In this document: one piece after another, positions 28,642-35,731 of the stretch | Layout: each line of letters opens with the position of its first letter | Numbering within the stretch: the first letter of the stretch is position 1 | Translations under genes and position numbers: made by a program | Assembly (NCBI GenBank): GCA_963728825.1 | Contig: CAVSLA010000005.1 | Location: 638,883-702,882 of the forward strand | Direction: 5' to 3' | From: CAVREM01 sp963728825 | GTDB lineage: Bacteria; Acidobacteriota; Vicinamibacteria; Vicinamibacterales; CAVVIG01 | Length of the DNA stretch: 64,000 nucleotides | Notes under the pieces: model-generated | Told to the model about the DNA's origin: nothing | The model's database searches: none | The model's input: only the letters and a program-made list of their open reading frames with translations

Positions 28642-29097
28642 CTAACTCGCGGCGGCTTCTGCCGCCTTGCGGACACGTGCGTGCAGAGCCGTCCATCCAG
28701 ATGCCAGCCGCGGCCGGTGGTCTTCAGGGAACGGTCCGACCAACGTGTGGGTGAACGTGATGAGTGTGCCTTCGGGTGTTTCGCTCAGGCGGTAGAGCAG
28801 GTTCGAGGTCGCCGCCGTCGACATGAACAGCGGACCCCAAATCTCCAGCAGGGTCGGTCGCTTGATGCTTTGCACGAAACCCCACAGGTGGCCGTTGTCG
28901 CCGCCCAGTTCGCGGTACCAGCGGCCGCCAGGATGGGCCTCCAGAACCATCGGCAGCGGCATACCCTCGGGATTTTCGTTGAGCCGCCCCATCTGCGCGA
29001 GCAGCGACTGAAAGGTTTGCTCGACGGACGCGCGCACGGCGATTTCTTCGGTGATGGTGAACGTCTGATTCTCTGAAGCGGTTGCTGTCGTGGTCAT
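28642..29097 (-). CDS. SRPBCC (AHSA1-type) domain protein
   Basis: A 151-residue START-like ligand-binding protein. Start ATG 29097 with GGAGGAGA upstream, overlapping the arsR stop (ATGA). ITEEIAVRASVEQTFQSLLAQMG at the N-terminus, HPGGRWYRELGGDNGHLWGFVQSIKRPTLLEIWGPL in the middle and LLYRLSETPEGTLITFTHTLVG then WTALHARVRKAAE at the end are the AHSA1/SRPBCC pattern. ArsR-SRPBCC pairs are common in bacteria, where the SRPBCC partner is thought to bind a hydrophobic ligand; here the ligand is unknown. Confidence 0.9.
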   Translation of the reverse strand: MTTTATASENQTFTITEEIAVRASVEQTFQSLLAQMGRLNENPEGMPLPMVLEAHPGGRWYRELGGDNGHLWGFVQSIKRPTLLEIWGPLFMSTAATSNLLYRLSETPEGTLITFTHTLVGPFPEDHRPRLASGWTALHARVRKAAEAAAS

Positions 29098-29417
29098 CGT
29101 TTCTCCTCCGCGTGTGCCTTGATGCGCCGCAGCTGGCCGCGCCAGTGCCCGGCAAACATCCCGCACCAGTCGTGAATGGTACGAAGCGTCTCTGCGTTGG
29201 TTCGATACAAGGTCCGCCGGCCGTCACGCCGCACCGTGACCAGACCGACGTCGAGCAGCACGTGCAGGTGCTTCGACACCGAAGGCTGCCCGAGCTCGAG
29301 CGCGTCGGCGATCTCGCCCACCGATCGCTCCTCGGCCGCGAGGAATTCGAGAATGTGGCGACGACGCGGCTCGGCGACCGCGTTGAAGGGATCCGAGGTT
29401 GTCGAGGCGCGCGGCAT
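29094..29417 (-). CDS. ArsR-family winged-helix repressor
   Basis: A 107-residue HTH_20/ArsR-type regulator starting MPRASTTSDPFNAVAEPRRRHILEFLAAEERSVGEIADALELGQPSVSKHLHVLLDVGLVTVRRDGRRTLYRTN. The recognition helix is QPSVSKHLHVL and the wing VRRDGRRTLYRT. No cysteine metal site of the ArsR/SmtB kind is visible in helix 3, so it is probably not a metal sensor; GVQ..CGMFAGHW near the end carries the only Cys. A 20-bp perfect palindrome sits inside its promoter, so it most likely represses itself and the downstream SRPBCC and DinB genes. Confidence 0.92.
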   Translation of the reverse strand: MPRASTTSDPFNAVAEPRRRHILEFLAAEERSVGEIADALELGQPSVSKHLHVLLDVGLVTVRRDGRRTLYRTNAETLRTIHDWCGMFAGHWRGQLRRIKAHAEEKR

Positions 29418-29420
29418 GTG

Positions 29421-29456
29421 GGGTCTCTTATATATTCCTATATAGGAATATGTCAA
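29421..29456 (-). promoter_or_regulatory. Promoter with embedded palindromic ArsR operator
   Basis: Reading on the minus strand, TTGACA (29456-29451) is a perfect -35. It is followed after 16 nt by TATATA or after 18 nt by TATAAG as -10. The spacer and -10 are a 20-bp perfect palindrome, ATATTCCTATATAGGAATAT (29432-29451). The -10 lies only 9-11 nt from the arsR ATG (29417), so the leader is at most a few nt. A bound dimer would block polymerase directly. Confidence 0.88.
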
Positions 29457-29569
29457 CCCGCCGGAGGCGGCCGTTTTCCGCGCGACCTTCGCGCGGCGCA
29501 GCACGAGCTTCCTCGCCCGCCGCAGCTTCAGCGCGGACGAACACGGCTCGCCGACGTCTCGCTCATGTC

Positions 29570-29596
29570 GGCGGACCTAAAGAGGTCCGCCCTACG
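29570..29596. repeat. REP-like hairpin
   Basis: GGCGGACCT-AAAG-AGGTCCGCC (29570-29591) followed by CTACG. It is a variant of the palindrome family at 3143 and 22207, with compensating changes in both arms that keep the stem perfect. It lies between the arsR promoter and the end of the PAP2 gene. Confidence 0.75.
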
Positions 29597-29639
29597 TACG
29601 CTTACGAAGCTGACGTCAATGATTGCGGAACGAACGCTG

Positions 29640-30512
29640 CTAGGGAGTGTTGTTGCCGACCAGGCTGAAGCTGATGGCGGCGCCGCCCGGTGTGGCCACC
29701 GGTGCCACGGCGAAGCGCTTGTTGCCGCTGCCGATCGTGACGGTGCGGCCCGCCACGATACCGATCGCGGCGCCGAACGCGACATCGCTGAGAAAGTGCT
29801 TCTTCTTCTCGATGCGTGCGGTCGCCACGTAGCTCGCGGCGGCGAAGGCAGGGATCCCGACCTTCCAGCCGAACTCGCGCTGGAGGACGGTCGCGGACGC
29901 AAAGCTCACTGACGTGTGACCCGACGGGAACGAGCGCGTGTCGCTGCCGTCCGGCCGCTGCCGCTGCGCGGTCTTCTTGATCACGCCGGTGACGGTCTGC
30001 GCGAGGATCTGCGCACGAAGCACCTTGCCGGCCACGTCGCTCACCCGCTCGTTGCCCGAGATCTTGCCAACGGTGAACGCCGCGAGCGAGGCGCCGAACT
30101 GGAATTCCTTGCCGCCGATGATGTTTCCGGCGCGGAACTGCTCCATCGCCGGGGTGGTCGACACCTGACGGGTGACCGTCGTGTCAACCGACCGGGAGAC
30201 GCTGGACGCGACGGCACCGATCGTCAGCCATGCAACGGTGTCCCGCGATGACAGGTTGCGGAAATCGTTGAGCGTCGCTTTGAAGAAGTTGGGGGTCTTG
30301 GCAGGCCGCCATGTCGCGGCCGGTGAACTCAGGAGGTCGGCGTTCTGGACATCTGTCTTGATGGCCGAATCGTGAGACGCGAGATCGCTTTCAACCGCCG
30401 GCGGCGTCGAGTGTTCAAAGTCAGGCGTCTGTGCCAGGACCACCTGTCCACTCAGACAGGTGCAGACGACCAGCGCGCTCGAGACACAGATTGACCTCAG
30501 TGAACCGCTCAT
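29640..30512 (-). CDS. Secreted PAP2-family phosphatase
   Basis: A 290-residue exported protein. The start at ATG 30512 has GAGG 5 nt upstream; ATG 30521 is the other candidate. The signal peptide ends near QVVLAQT. The three PAP2 phosphatase motifs are present: KKTAQRQRPDG (KX6RP), SFPSGHTSVSF (PSGH) and ARIEKKKHFLSDV (R-X5-H-X3-D, with A where S is usual). There is only one convincing hydrophobic helix in the core, so this looks like a soluble or loosely membrane-attached acid phosphatase rather than a six-helix lipid phosphatase. The substrate may be a lipid or sugar phosphate. The C-terminus (IGSGNKRFAVAPVATPGGAAISFSLVG) looks like a beta strand tail. Confidence 0.87.
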   Translation of the reverse strand: MSGSLRSICVSSALVVCTCLSGQVVLAQTPDFEHSTPPAVESDLASHDSAIKTDVQNADLLSSPAATWRPAKTPNFFKATLNDFRNLSSRDTVAWLTIGAVASSVSRSVDTTVTRQVSTTPAMEQFRAGNIIGGKEFQFGASLAAFTVGKISGNERVSDVAGKVLRAQILAQTVTGVIKKTAQRQRPDGSDTRSFPSGHTSVSFASATVLQREFGWKVGIPAFAAASYVATARIEKKKHFLSDVAFGAAIGIVAGRTVTIGSGNKRFAVAPVATPGGAAISFSLVGNNTP

Positions 30513-30580
30513 CGTCCTCATTCGTTGGATACCTGGAGAATGATTCCTTTCGGACCTGTCCCGCAGCCGAGGGCACAAAC

Positions 30581-30586
30581 AGTATA
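30581..30586 (-). promoter_or_regulatory. Possible -10 box (TATACT) for the PAP2 gene
   Basis: Minus-strand TATACT lies about 70 nt upstream of the chosen PAP2 start in the 123-nt gap after the kinase-like gene. No convincing -35 is visible, so this is a weak call; the gene could also be read through from upstream. Confidence 0.35.
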
Positions 30587-30635
30587 CGGGCGAAACCCAG
30601 GCCTTTCGTCGCGCATTCCTGTGAAAAAAAGGTGA

Positions 30636-32306
30636 TTACGGCTGCCGTTCGAGCCCAACGGTCCTCCACCCGGCGCCCTCCCGCCGGAAGAACGCCCGGA
30701 TGGGCTGGGCCCAGGCCGGGCGATCGGGGTGCGAAGTTTTGACGGTAACCGCTACAAATTGGCCGGTTTCCAAGCCTTGGGGGGCGCGCGCAGTCGGCGA
30801 CTGGGCCGTCGTCTCCGATCCAACCGTTTGGTGGGTATCGGTGGCGTTGTCGAAGCGCGACCAGGTGATGGCGTAGCCGGTGGGAGGCGTCGAAACCTTT
30901 GCGTTCACGGCCGCATTCTCAAAGGTGAGCGTGCCGTCCTGGGCGAGCCTGAAGTCGATGAGGGGATTTGCCCCATTCAGCCAGGTCTGGACTACCTTGT
31001 CGCGCCGCTTGACCAGCGTCGACTGGATGTAATCCGCCGCGCGCGCATCCCGGAACTGTGCCTTCTTCACGATCGCACCGATCGCCTCGTCGCTGAACTG
31101 CGCCACGATCCGTGCGGCCCAGAACGCGTCGTCGGTCCTCATGTTCTTGAACGCCTGGTTCGGGTAGGACGGCTTCCAGGTTGCCGGATCGAAATCGTCG
31201 GCCTCGATCAGTCCGACGTACGGGTAGAGATCCCGGCGATAGCTGGCGAATTGCCACGAGGGCACCCACAAGCCCAACGTGAAGAGGCCGGCGAGCGTGG
31301 AATCCCTCTCGATCATGTACTCGAACCCTGACGCCCGACGATCGGCGGAGCTGCCCAGAATGGCTCCGAAGTCGAACATGTAGTGCTTGATGAACGACTT
31401 CCCTTTCTGGCCGACGAGCATGTCGAGCGTATTCAGGGCGCGCGAATCGTCGTGGTTGATCCACGCCGCGAACACCCGATTGGCCCGCAGCTCGCGCCGA
31501 TGCTCGTGCGGGTAGATATCGTTCGGATCGTCGGGACGCGTGCCGAAGTGCGTGAAGTTGCCCATCGGCCGCCCCTCGACGAACCGGCTCGCAGACATGC
31601 GGTAGGTGCCATCCGGATTGGGCGCCCCCAGCTTGAAGATCTCGTCGACGTCGCGGCGCGTCAGTGGCCGCACACCCGACGCATCGCGCAACGTCGCACC
31701 CGCCGCGACGCTGACCTTCTGCGGATCGACATTGACGAGATAGGTATCGACGACGTTGTAGCCGATGGCGTGGTAGATGGTGGTGCCGATCATCTCGCTG
31801 CTGGTCGCCAGGTCGGGATAGTCTTCGGTGTCGAGCTCGAGCTGATAGATCGTCCGTTCGCCGATCGGCCGGGTGTCGCGCGCGTTCACGGCGCGGAAGC
31901 CGGGCTGGAAGCCGGCGGGCCCTTTGTCATCGGTCACGATCCACTCGTCGATGTCGAGGCGCTCTGCGGTGTCCGGGCCGCGCACGATTTCGGTGACCGA
32001 CATCGGGCGCTGGCCGATACGATTGGTGAACCAGCTCGAGTCCGGCACCTCGTCGAGCGTGTTGATATTCACCGCGCGGATGGCTTGTTTGTCGCCGGGA
32101 TCGCCGAACTGATTGACCAGGTAGTCGAACCCCTCGCTCAGATTGCGGGGCGCGGCGCCGCTCGCGTCGAACGCGGTGTCGTTATCGGTCGTGAGCGGAT
32201 CGTCCGGATAGAAGCGCGGTGCCGCGCCGTGGGCGGTCAACAAACTGACCGCGAGAAGGCACGCGGTGGCGGCCCCGAATCGGGCGCTGGCGTCGTCAAA
32301 AAACAT
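30636..32306 (-). CDS. Secreted protein with protein-kinase-like catalytic motifs (uncharacterised)
   Basis: A 556-residue exported protein (signal peptide to about residue 27). I know relatives in Acidobacteriota as hypothetical proteins. Motifs seen: near residue 153 YQLELDTEDYPDLATSSEMIGTTIYHAIGYNVVDTYLV, where the related proteins I remember have a Lys (YxxKxD) and a following Glu helix. Near 284 is NHDDSRALN, matching H-x-D-x4-N of a kinase catalytic loop, and near 310 MFDFGAILG, matching DFG. Thus the fold may be that of a CotH/FAM20-like secreted kinase, but the expected ATP-binding Lys is Glu here, so it may be a pseudokinase. This is inference. Its ATG overlaps the end of the barrel-protein gene by 11 nt, indicating co-translation. 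Confidence 0.7.
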   Translation of the reverse strand: MFFDDASARFGAATACLLAVSLLTAHGAAPRFYPDDPLTTDNDTAFDASGAAPRNLSEGFDYLVNQFGDPGDKQAIRAVNINTLDEVPDSSWFTNRIGQRPMSVTEIVRGPDTAERLDIDEWIVTDDKGPAGFQPGFRAVNARDTRPIGERTIYQLELDTEDYPDLATSSEMIGTTIYHAIGYNVVDTYLVNVDPQKVSVAAGATLRDASGVRPLTRRDVDEIFKLGAPNPDGTYRMSASRFVEGRPMGNFTHFGTRPDDPNDIYPHEHRRELRANRVFAAWINHDDSRALNTLDMLVGQKGKSFIKHYMFDFGAILGSSADRRASGFEYMIERDSTLAGLFTLGLWVPSWQFASYRRDLYPYVGLIEADDFDPATWKPSYPNQAFKNMRTDDAFWAARIVAQFSDEAIGAIVKKAQFRDARAADYIQSTLVKRRDKVVQTWLNGANPLIDFRLAQDGTLTFENAAVNAKVSTPPTGYAITWSRFDNATDTHQTVGSETTAQSPTARAPQGLETGQFVAVTVKTSHPDRPAWAQPIRAFFRREGAGWRTVGLERQP

Positions 32307-33516
32307 CGCCGAACCTCAGAGCAAACACTGTTCCTTCGTCGCCCCCGAGGACGACCTCGGCGCGCATCGCGGCGATGCCCGCAAACCCGAAACGGACGCT
32401 GAAGCCGTAAGCGTCCCGCATGTCGTCGAGATTCCAGAGATCGTCGCGATCGAACGCGACTTTGCCGGTGTCGTAGAAGACCGCCCCGGTCATGAAGTCG
32501 TTCAGCATGAAGCGGTATTCGGCCTGCAGCAGCAGCGAATTGCGATCGCGGAACCGCTGCACGCGATAGGCGCGAACCGAATGGGATCCCCCGAGCGCCG
32601 GCTGCAGGTAGAAGGGTACGTCCTGACCGGCATCGGGAATGACGCCCGCGGCGTGCGCCCGCAGCGCGATCAGACGTGCCGGCGTGAAGATCGGCAGATA
32701 CTGCTGAAGGTCGACGTCCCAGCGGTTGAACGAGTAGCGATCCCCGGTCTGGTCGAGGTATCGGTTCAACGAAAAGAGATACCGTCCGCCAACTGGCGCG
32801 CCCTGTGGGGCGTCTTCGACGTCGACATACGCCTGGCCGCCCAGCCTGACGAAGTCGAGATCGGTCTGGAACGCCGGCGCGGCGACGTCATCGTAGAGCG
32901 CTTCGATCGAAGACAGCGTCGGATCTTCGCCGGGGCCAGGACGCTCGGTCCGGTACTCGGCGGTGCCCGACAGCGTGAACCAGCTCACCGGCGACACGCC
33001 GGCGGTTACGTCGGCGCTGCTTTCGTCGAGCAGGTAGCTGGTCCGCCCTGAGGTGTTGCTACCCATGCCGAGGCCGTAGAAGTCCTCCTGCGGCAGCCGG
33101 TGATAAAGCCCGCCGATCGACAGAAACCTCGGTGCCGGCTCGAGCGTGGGGCGCGGGAACTCGAGCCGTCCGGCCACTTCCCAGGCACGTCGAACCGAGA
33201 ACGCAGATGTGACGGTGAAGCTCGCGTCGTAGTTTGAATAACGGTAGGCCGGGCCGACGGACAGACCTTGTCCCTCGGGCATCCCGCCCGTCCGAATGAA
33301 GACACCGCGCGGCGGGTTGAAAAACCGCTCGGCCAGATAGCGATCCTCGATGGCCAGCAGCGTCCGTTCGAGCCTGCCGGGCGCGTACGGCTCGAGCTGC
33401 TTGGCCTTTTCGGCGCGCTCCTGCTCGGCGAGGCCGGCGCGGGTGGTCGAGTCCTGAGCGAGCGCGGGTGAAGCGGTGGCGAGGGCAACAACGAAGAGAA
33501 CCAACGTCAATCGCAT
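32296..33516 (-). CDS. Omp85/surface-antigen-like outer-membrane barrel protein
   Basis: A 406-residue exported protein with signal peptide MRLTLVLFVVALATASPALAQ. The rest is a run of amphipathic strands typical of a 16-strand barrel: GPAYRYSNYDASFTVTSAFSV, WFTLSGTAEYRTERP, YLFSLNRYLDQ, and the conserved loop/strand GGSHSVRAYRVQRFRDRNSLLLQAEYRF, which corresponds to the VRG[YF] and RFRD features of the bacterial surface antigen (D15) domain. It ends GTVFALRFGDVF with a terminal aromatic residue, as expected for insertion by the BAM complex. No POTRA repeats are present. A TAGAAT at 33548-33553 on the minus strand is a plausible -10. Confidence 0.82.
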   Translation of the reverse strand: MRLTLVLFVVALATASPALAQDSTTRAGLAEQERAEKAKQLEPYAPGRLERTLLAIEDRYLAERFFNPPRGVFIRTGGMPEGQGLSVGPAYRYSNYDASFTVTSAFSVRRAWEVAGRLEFPRPTLEPAPRFLSIGGLYHRLPQEDFYGLGMGSNTSGRTSYLLDESSADVTAGVSPVSWFTLSGTAEYRTERPGPGEDPTLSSIEALYDDVAAPAFQTDLDFVRLGGQAYVDVEDAPQGAPVGGRYLFSLNRYLDQTGDRYSFNRWDVDLQQYLPIFTPARLIALRAHAAGVIPDAGQDVPFYLQPALGGSHSVRAYRVQRFRDRNSLLLQAEYRFMLNDFMTGAVFYDTGKVAFDRDDLWNLDDMRDAYGFSVRFGFAGIAAMRAEVVLGGDEGTVFALRFGDVF

Positions 33517-33571
33517 GGCGGCTGGTGAAGGCTGGTGAAAAAGGTTAATTCTACACGCTGCCAGCTGCCCG

Positions 33572-34516
33572 CTATCCCAGCCGTCTGGACTCGCCGAACC
33601 CCAGTGTCCGAAACCTCGATGACGGGATATTTCTGGCGCGGAGTGCCTCGTCCAGAGCGTGGAGGGGCTCGTCGATGCCTTCGGCGGTCATCTGGAACGT
33701 CCCGTAGTGCATGCCGATGCTCTCCTTGGCTTCCAGATCGAGATGCGCCTGCACCGCCTCCTCCGGATTCATGTGCACGGCCTGCATGAACCAGCGCGGC
33801 TCGTACGCGCCAATCGGCAACAGGGCCAGATCGATGTCGCCCAGCCGCTGGCGCACATCACGGAAGAAGGATCCATACGCTGTATCGCCCGCGAAATAGA
33901 TCCGGACGCCGCCGGCAACCAGCCGGAATCCGCCCCAGAGCGCCCGGTTACGATCGAAGGGGGTCCGCGCCGAAAAATGGCGCGCCGGCGTCAGCGTGAT
34001 CGGCAGCGGCGCGGTGGTGGACTCCTGCCACCAGTCCAGCTCCTCGACGCGGCGGATGCCGCTCGATGCGACCAGCGCGCGGTTGCCGAGCGGCGTCACA
34101 ACGATCGGATCGAAGCGTTTCGCGAGCATCCGCAGCGTCCGCCGATCGCAGTGGTCGTAATGATTGTGGCTGAGCATGACGATCGAGATGAACGGCAGAT
34201 CGTCGAACCGTACGGCAGGCTCTCGCACGCGGCGGGGTCCCACGATGTTCAGCGGACCTGCGCAGTTGGAATACATCGGATCCGTCAGGATGTTTCCGGC
34301 CGCGGTCTGGATGAGAAACGTCGAGTGGCCGACGAATGTGACCACCGCGGCAGCCTCGGCCATTGCCGGCGGCTGCCGGGGTTGATCCTCAATCCAGCGC
34401 GGCCATGGCTTCCGTGGCTCGCGCAGCATCCGCGGGACGGCCGTAAACGGCTGCCCCGCTGTGCCGTCGGGATTGGTAAATCGTCGGCCGTTGAAGTGAT
34501 CGCTCTTCTGTTCCAT
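33572..34516 (-). CDS. Metallo-beta-lactamase-fold hydrolase (NAPE-PLD/UlaG-like)
   Basis: A 314-residue cytosolic MBL-fold enzyme. The ATG at 34516 is chosen because EQKSDHFNGRRFTNPDGT is the usual family N-terminus; upstream codons show no similarity. Metal motifs: VVTFVGHSTFLIQT, SHNHYDHCDRRTLRML (HxHxDH), TPARHFSARTPFDRNRALWGGF, YFAGDTAYG (Asp ligand) and GMHYGTFQM (final His). The order and the TFVGHSTFLI strand match the N-acylphosphatidylethanolamine phospholipase D-like branch. The substrate is not determined. Confidence 0.9.
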   Translation of the reverse strand: MEQKSDHFNGRRFTNPDGTAGQPFTAVPRMLREPRKPWPRWIEDQPRQPPAMAEAAAVVTFVGHSTFLIQTAAGNILTDPMYSNCAGPLNIVGPRRVREPAVRFDDLPFISIVMLSHNHYDHCDRRTLRMLAKRFDPIVVTPLGNRALVASSGIRRVEELDWWQESTTAPLPITLTPARHFSARTPFDRNRALWGGFRLVAGGVRIYFAGDTAYGSFFRDVRQRLGDIDLALLPIGAYEPRWFMQAVHMNPEEAVQAHLDLEAKESIGMHYGTFQMTAEGIDEPLHALDEALRARNIPSSRFRTLGFGESRRLG

Positions 34517-34672
34517 CAGTACAGACGTGTCGGGAGGCCAAGTTCGCCTCCCGCCGGTTGGGATAGGACCTTGTCGCAACCCAGATTGGGTCGCAAGCGA
34601 TGTGCACATTTTGACAGCAAGGGTAGTGCCAAGAATTCGGGCTGGCGGCCATCTTGCACTCGCGCAGGGCGT
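34517..34672. other. Non-coding stretch
   Basis: Part of a 338-nt gap between the MBL hydrolase and the SHOCT-like gene. A short imperfect stem (ACCCA-GAT-TGGGT at about 34575-34590) and a TTGACA at 34612-34617 are visible, but no convincing -10 pairs with it. Otherwise I see nothing supported here. Confidence 0.4.
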
Positions 34673-34813
34673 ATGGAGTCGATTGCTGGAGGGCTGACGA
34701 TCGTTCTGTCACTCGGTCTGAGTCTGATCGCAGGGCGCGGCATGTTGGAGGCTGCCTTCTTCGTCATGAGGCGCTCGGTGGTGCGTCACATCGAAGTTCA
34801 CACCGACAAGTAG
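34673..34813 (+). CDS. Possible small membrane protein (46 aa)
   Basis: ATG to TAG, 46 codons: MESIAGGLTIVLSLGLSLIA, then GRGMLEAAFFVMRRS and a charged tail ending EVHTDK. One hydrophobic helix followed by positive residues is what a genuine small inner-membrane protein looks like, and the codons are less GC-extreme than in antisense frames. There is no good Shine-Dalgarno (AGGGCGT) and no homologue is recognised, so the call is tentative. Confidence 0.4.
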   Translation: MESIAGGLTIVLSLGLSLIAGRGMLEAAFFVMRRSVVRHIEVHTDK

Positions 34814-34855
34814 TCCCGTGTGAAACGTCGCGTAGTCGGCGTGTGACGTCGCGCC

Positions 34856-35266
34856 CTACTCGCAGCGAATCCGCACCTGCTTACCCTCGTCGTCGTCGAC
34901 GTCGACCGAGATTTCGCCCAGGTCTTTGAGCATCGCTTCGAACTGTGCGGGGTCGATCTTCAGCAGATCAATCTCTCCGCCGTTGCGGAGCCGCAACTTG
35001 CTCTGGCCCAGCATGCCGGGAATGAACGCGCCCAGCCGCAGGCCTCCCCGCACGACCGTCAACGGCACCCGGATATTGACCGTCTCCGCTTTCCTGCCCG
35101 CCCGGTCCGGCTGGGTCACCTGGATGCGGATGTAGCGCGGGTCGGGCTTCTTCGCGTCCGACGCGCCGGTCGCGCCATTGACGGCGTGCAGCAGCTGCTC
35201 CGCTTCGAGCACGCTCACTTTGCCCTCCGACAGCATCTCGAGCACACGACGTGTTTCGTCGCTCAT
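34856..35266 (-). CDS. SHOCT-like domain protein
   Basis: A 136-residue protein opening MSDETRRVLEMLSEGKVSVLEAEQLLHAV, the short helical SHOCT-like module found in bacterial regulators and membrane-associated proteins. A beta-rich region follows (YIRIQVTQ, ETVNIRVPLTVVRGGLRLGAFIPG, GEIDLLKIDPAQFEAMLKDLGEISVDVDDD). GAGAGGT precedes this ATG; the in-frame ATG at 35281 overlaps the stop of the upstream DUF2089 gene (ATGA) and is an equally plausible start. These SHOCT/DUF2089 pairs often sit in envelope-stress-type regulatory loci, but no target is visible here. Confidence 0.78.
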   Translation of the reverse strand: MSDETRRVLEMLSEGKVSVLEAEQLLHAVNGATGASDAKKPDPRYIRIQVTQPDRAGRKAETVNIRVPLTVVRGGLRLGAFIPGMLGQSKLRLRNGGEIDLLKIDPAQFEAMLKDLGEISVDVDDDEGKQVRIRCE

Positions 35267-35277
35267 CGCGTTACCTC

Positions 35278-35652
35278 TCATCGCTCCTTCAAACGTTGGA
35301 GAGCTTGCGCCACTGTCAGCTCACCGCGCGACAGGCGCTCCAGGATTTGACCCGCGGGGTCGGCCGCGTCGCCGGCCTCGATTTCCACGAACGACAGCTG
35401 GCTGCCAATCTTGTTCAGGCGGTTCTTGATCGTGGGGTAACTGACGCCGAAATACTTTTCCATCTGCTTGATGGAGCCGTGACACCTGACAAACGCCGCG
35501 ACAAAGACCTGATCTTCGGCGGGAAGCTGCGCCAGAGGCGGGAGTGTGAACGGGCCCTCGATCGCCACCCCGGTATCGACGAGCCGGACGCGGTCGACCT
35601 CGATGCGATTTGTGCCGACGAGCTTAGTAAGCTCCTGCCAGTCGTGACCCAT
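35278..35652 (-). CDS. DUF2089 family protein (HTH regulator-like)
   Basis: A 124-residue protein with the DUF2089 layout: a beta-hairpin with IEGPFTLPPLAQLPAEDQVFVAAFVRCHGSIKQMEKYFGVSYPTIKNRLNKIG, a sigma-like helix-turn-helix (YFGVSYPTIKNRLNKI), then a short helical tail ERLSRGELTVAQALQRLKE. The zinc-ribbon seen in some DUF2089 proteins is absent. DNA binding is inferred from the HTH. It is the first gene of a two-gene unit with the SHOCT-like gene and has an AT-rich upstream region that stands out from the surrounding GC-rich DNA. Confidence 0.8.
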   Translation of the reverse strand: MGHDWQELTKLVGTNRIEVDRVRLVDTGVAIEGPFTLPPLAQLPAEDQVFVAAFVRCHGSIKQMEKYFGVSYPTIKNRLNKIGSQLSFVEIEAGDAADPAGQILERLSRGELTVAQALQRLKER

Positions 35653-35665
35653 CTCGTTTGTTCAC

Positions 35666-35696
35666 ATAATGTCGCTCATCAGATTGATTTTGTCAA
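35666..35696 (-). promoter_or_regulatory. Probable promoter of the DUF2089 gene
   Basis: Minus strand: TTGACA (35696-35691), a 19-nt spacer and CATTAT (35671-35666), or ACATTA with an 18-nt spacer. The -10 ends 13 nt before the ATG, giving a very short leader. The surrounding 35650-35730 is markedly AT-rich. Confidence 0.5.
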
Positions 35697-35731
35697 TATG
35701 TATCTTAAGTTTTTTAATATACCGAGGGACA

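Noticed and set aside
27211..29076. Long plus-strand frame (about 621 codons) opposite the hydrolase, DinB and SRPBCC genes
   Set aside because: It crosses three well-supported genes and their intergenic gaps and has no recognisable domain.
33520..33539. Direct repeat GGCTGGTGAA, two copies, before the barrel gene
   Set aside because: Only 20 nt, no third copy and no dyad; more likely a chance duplication than a regulatory site.
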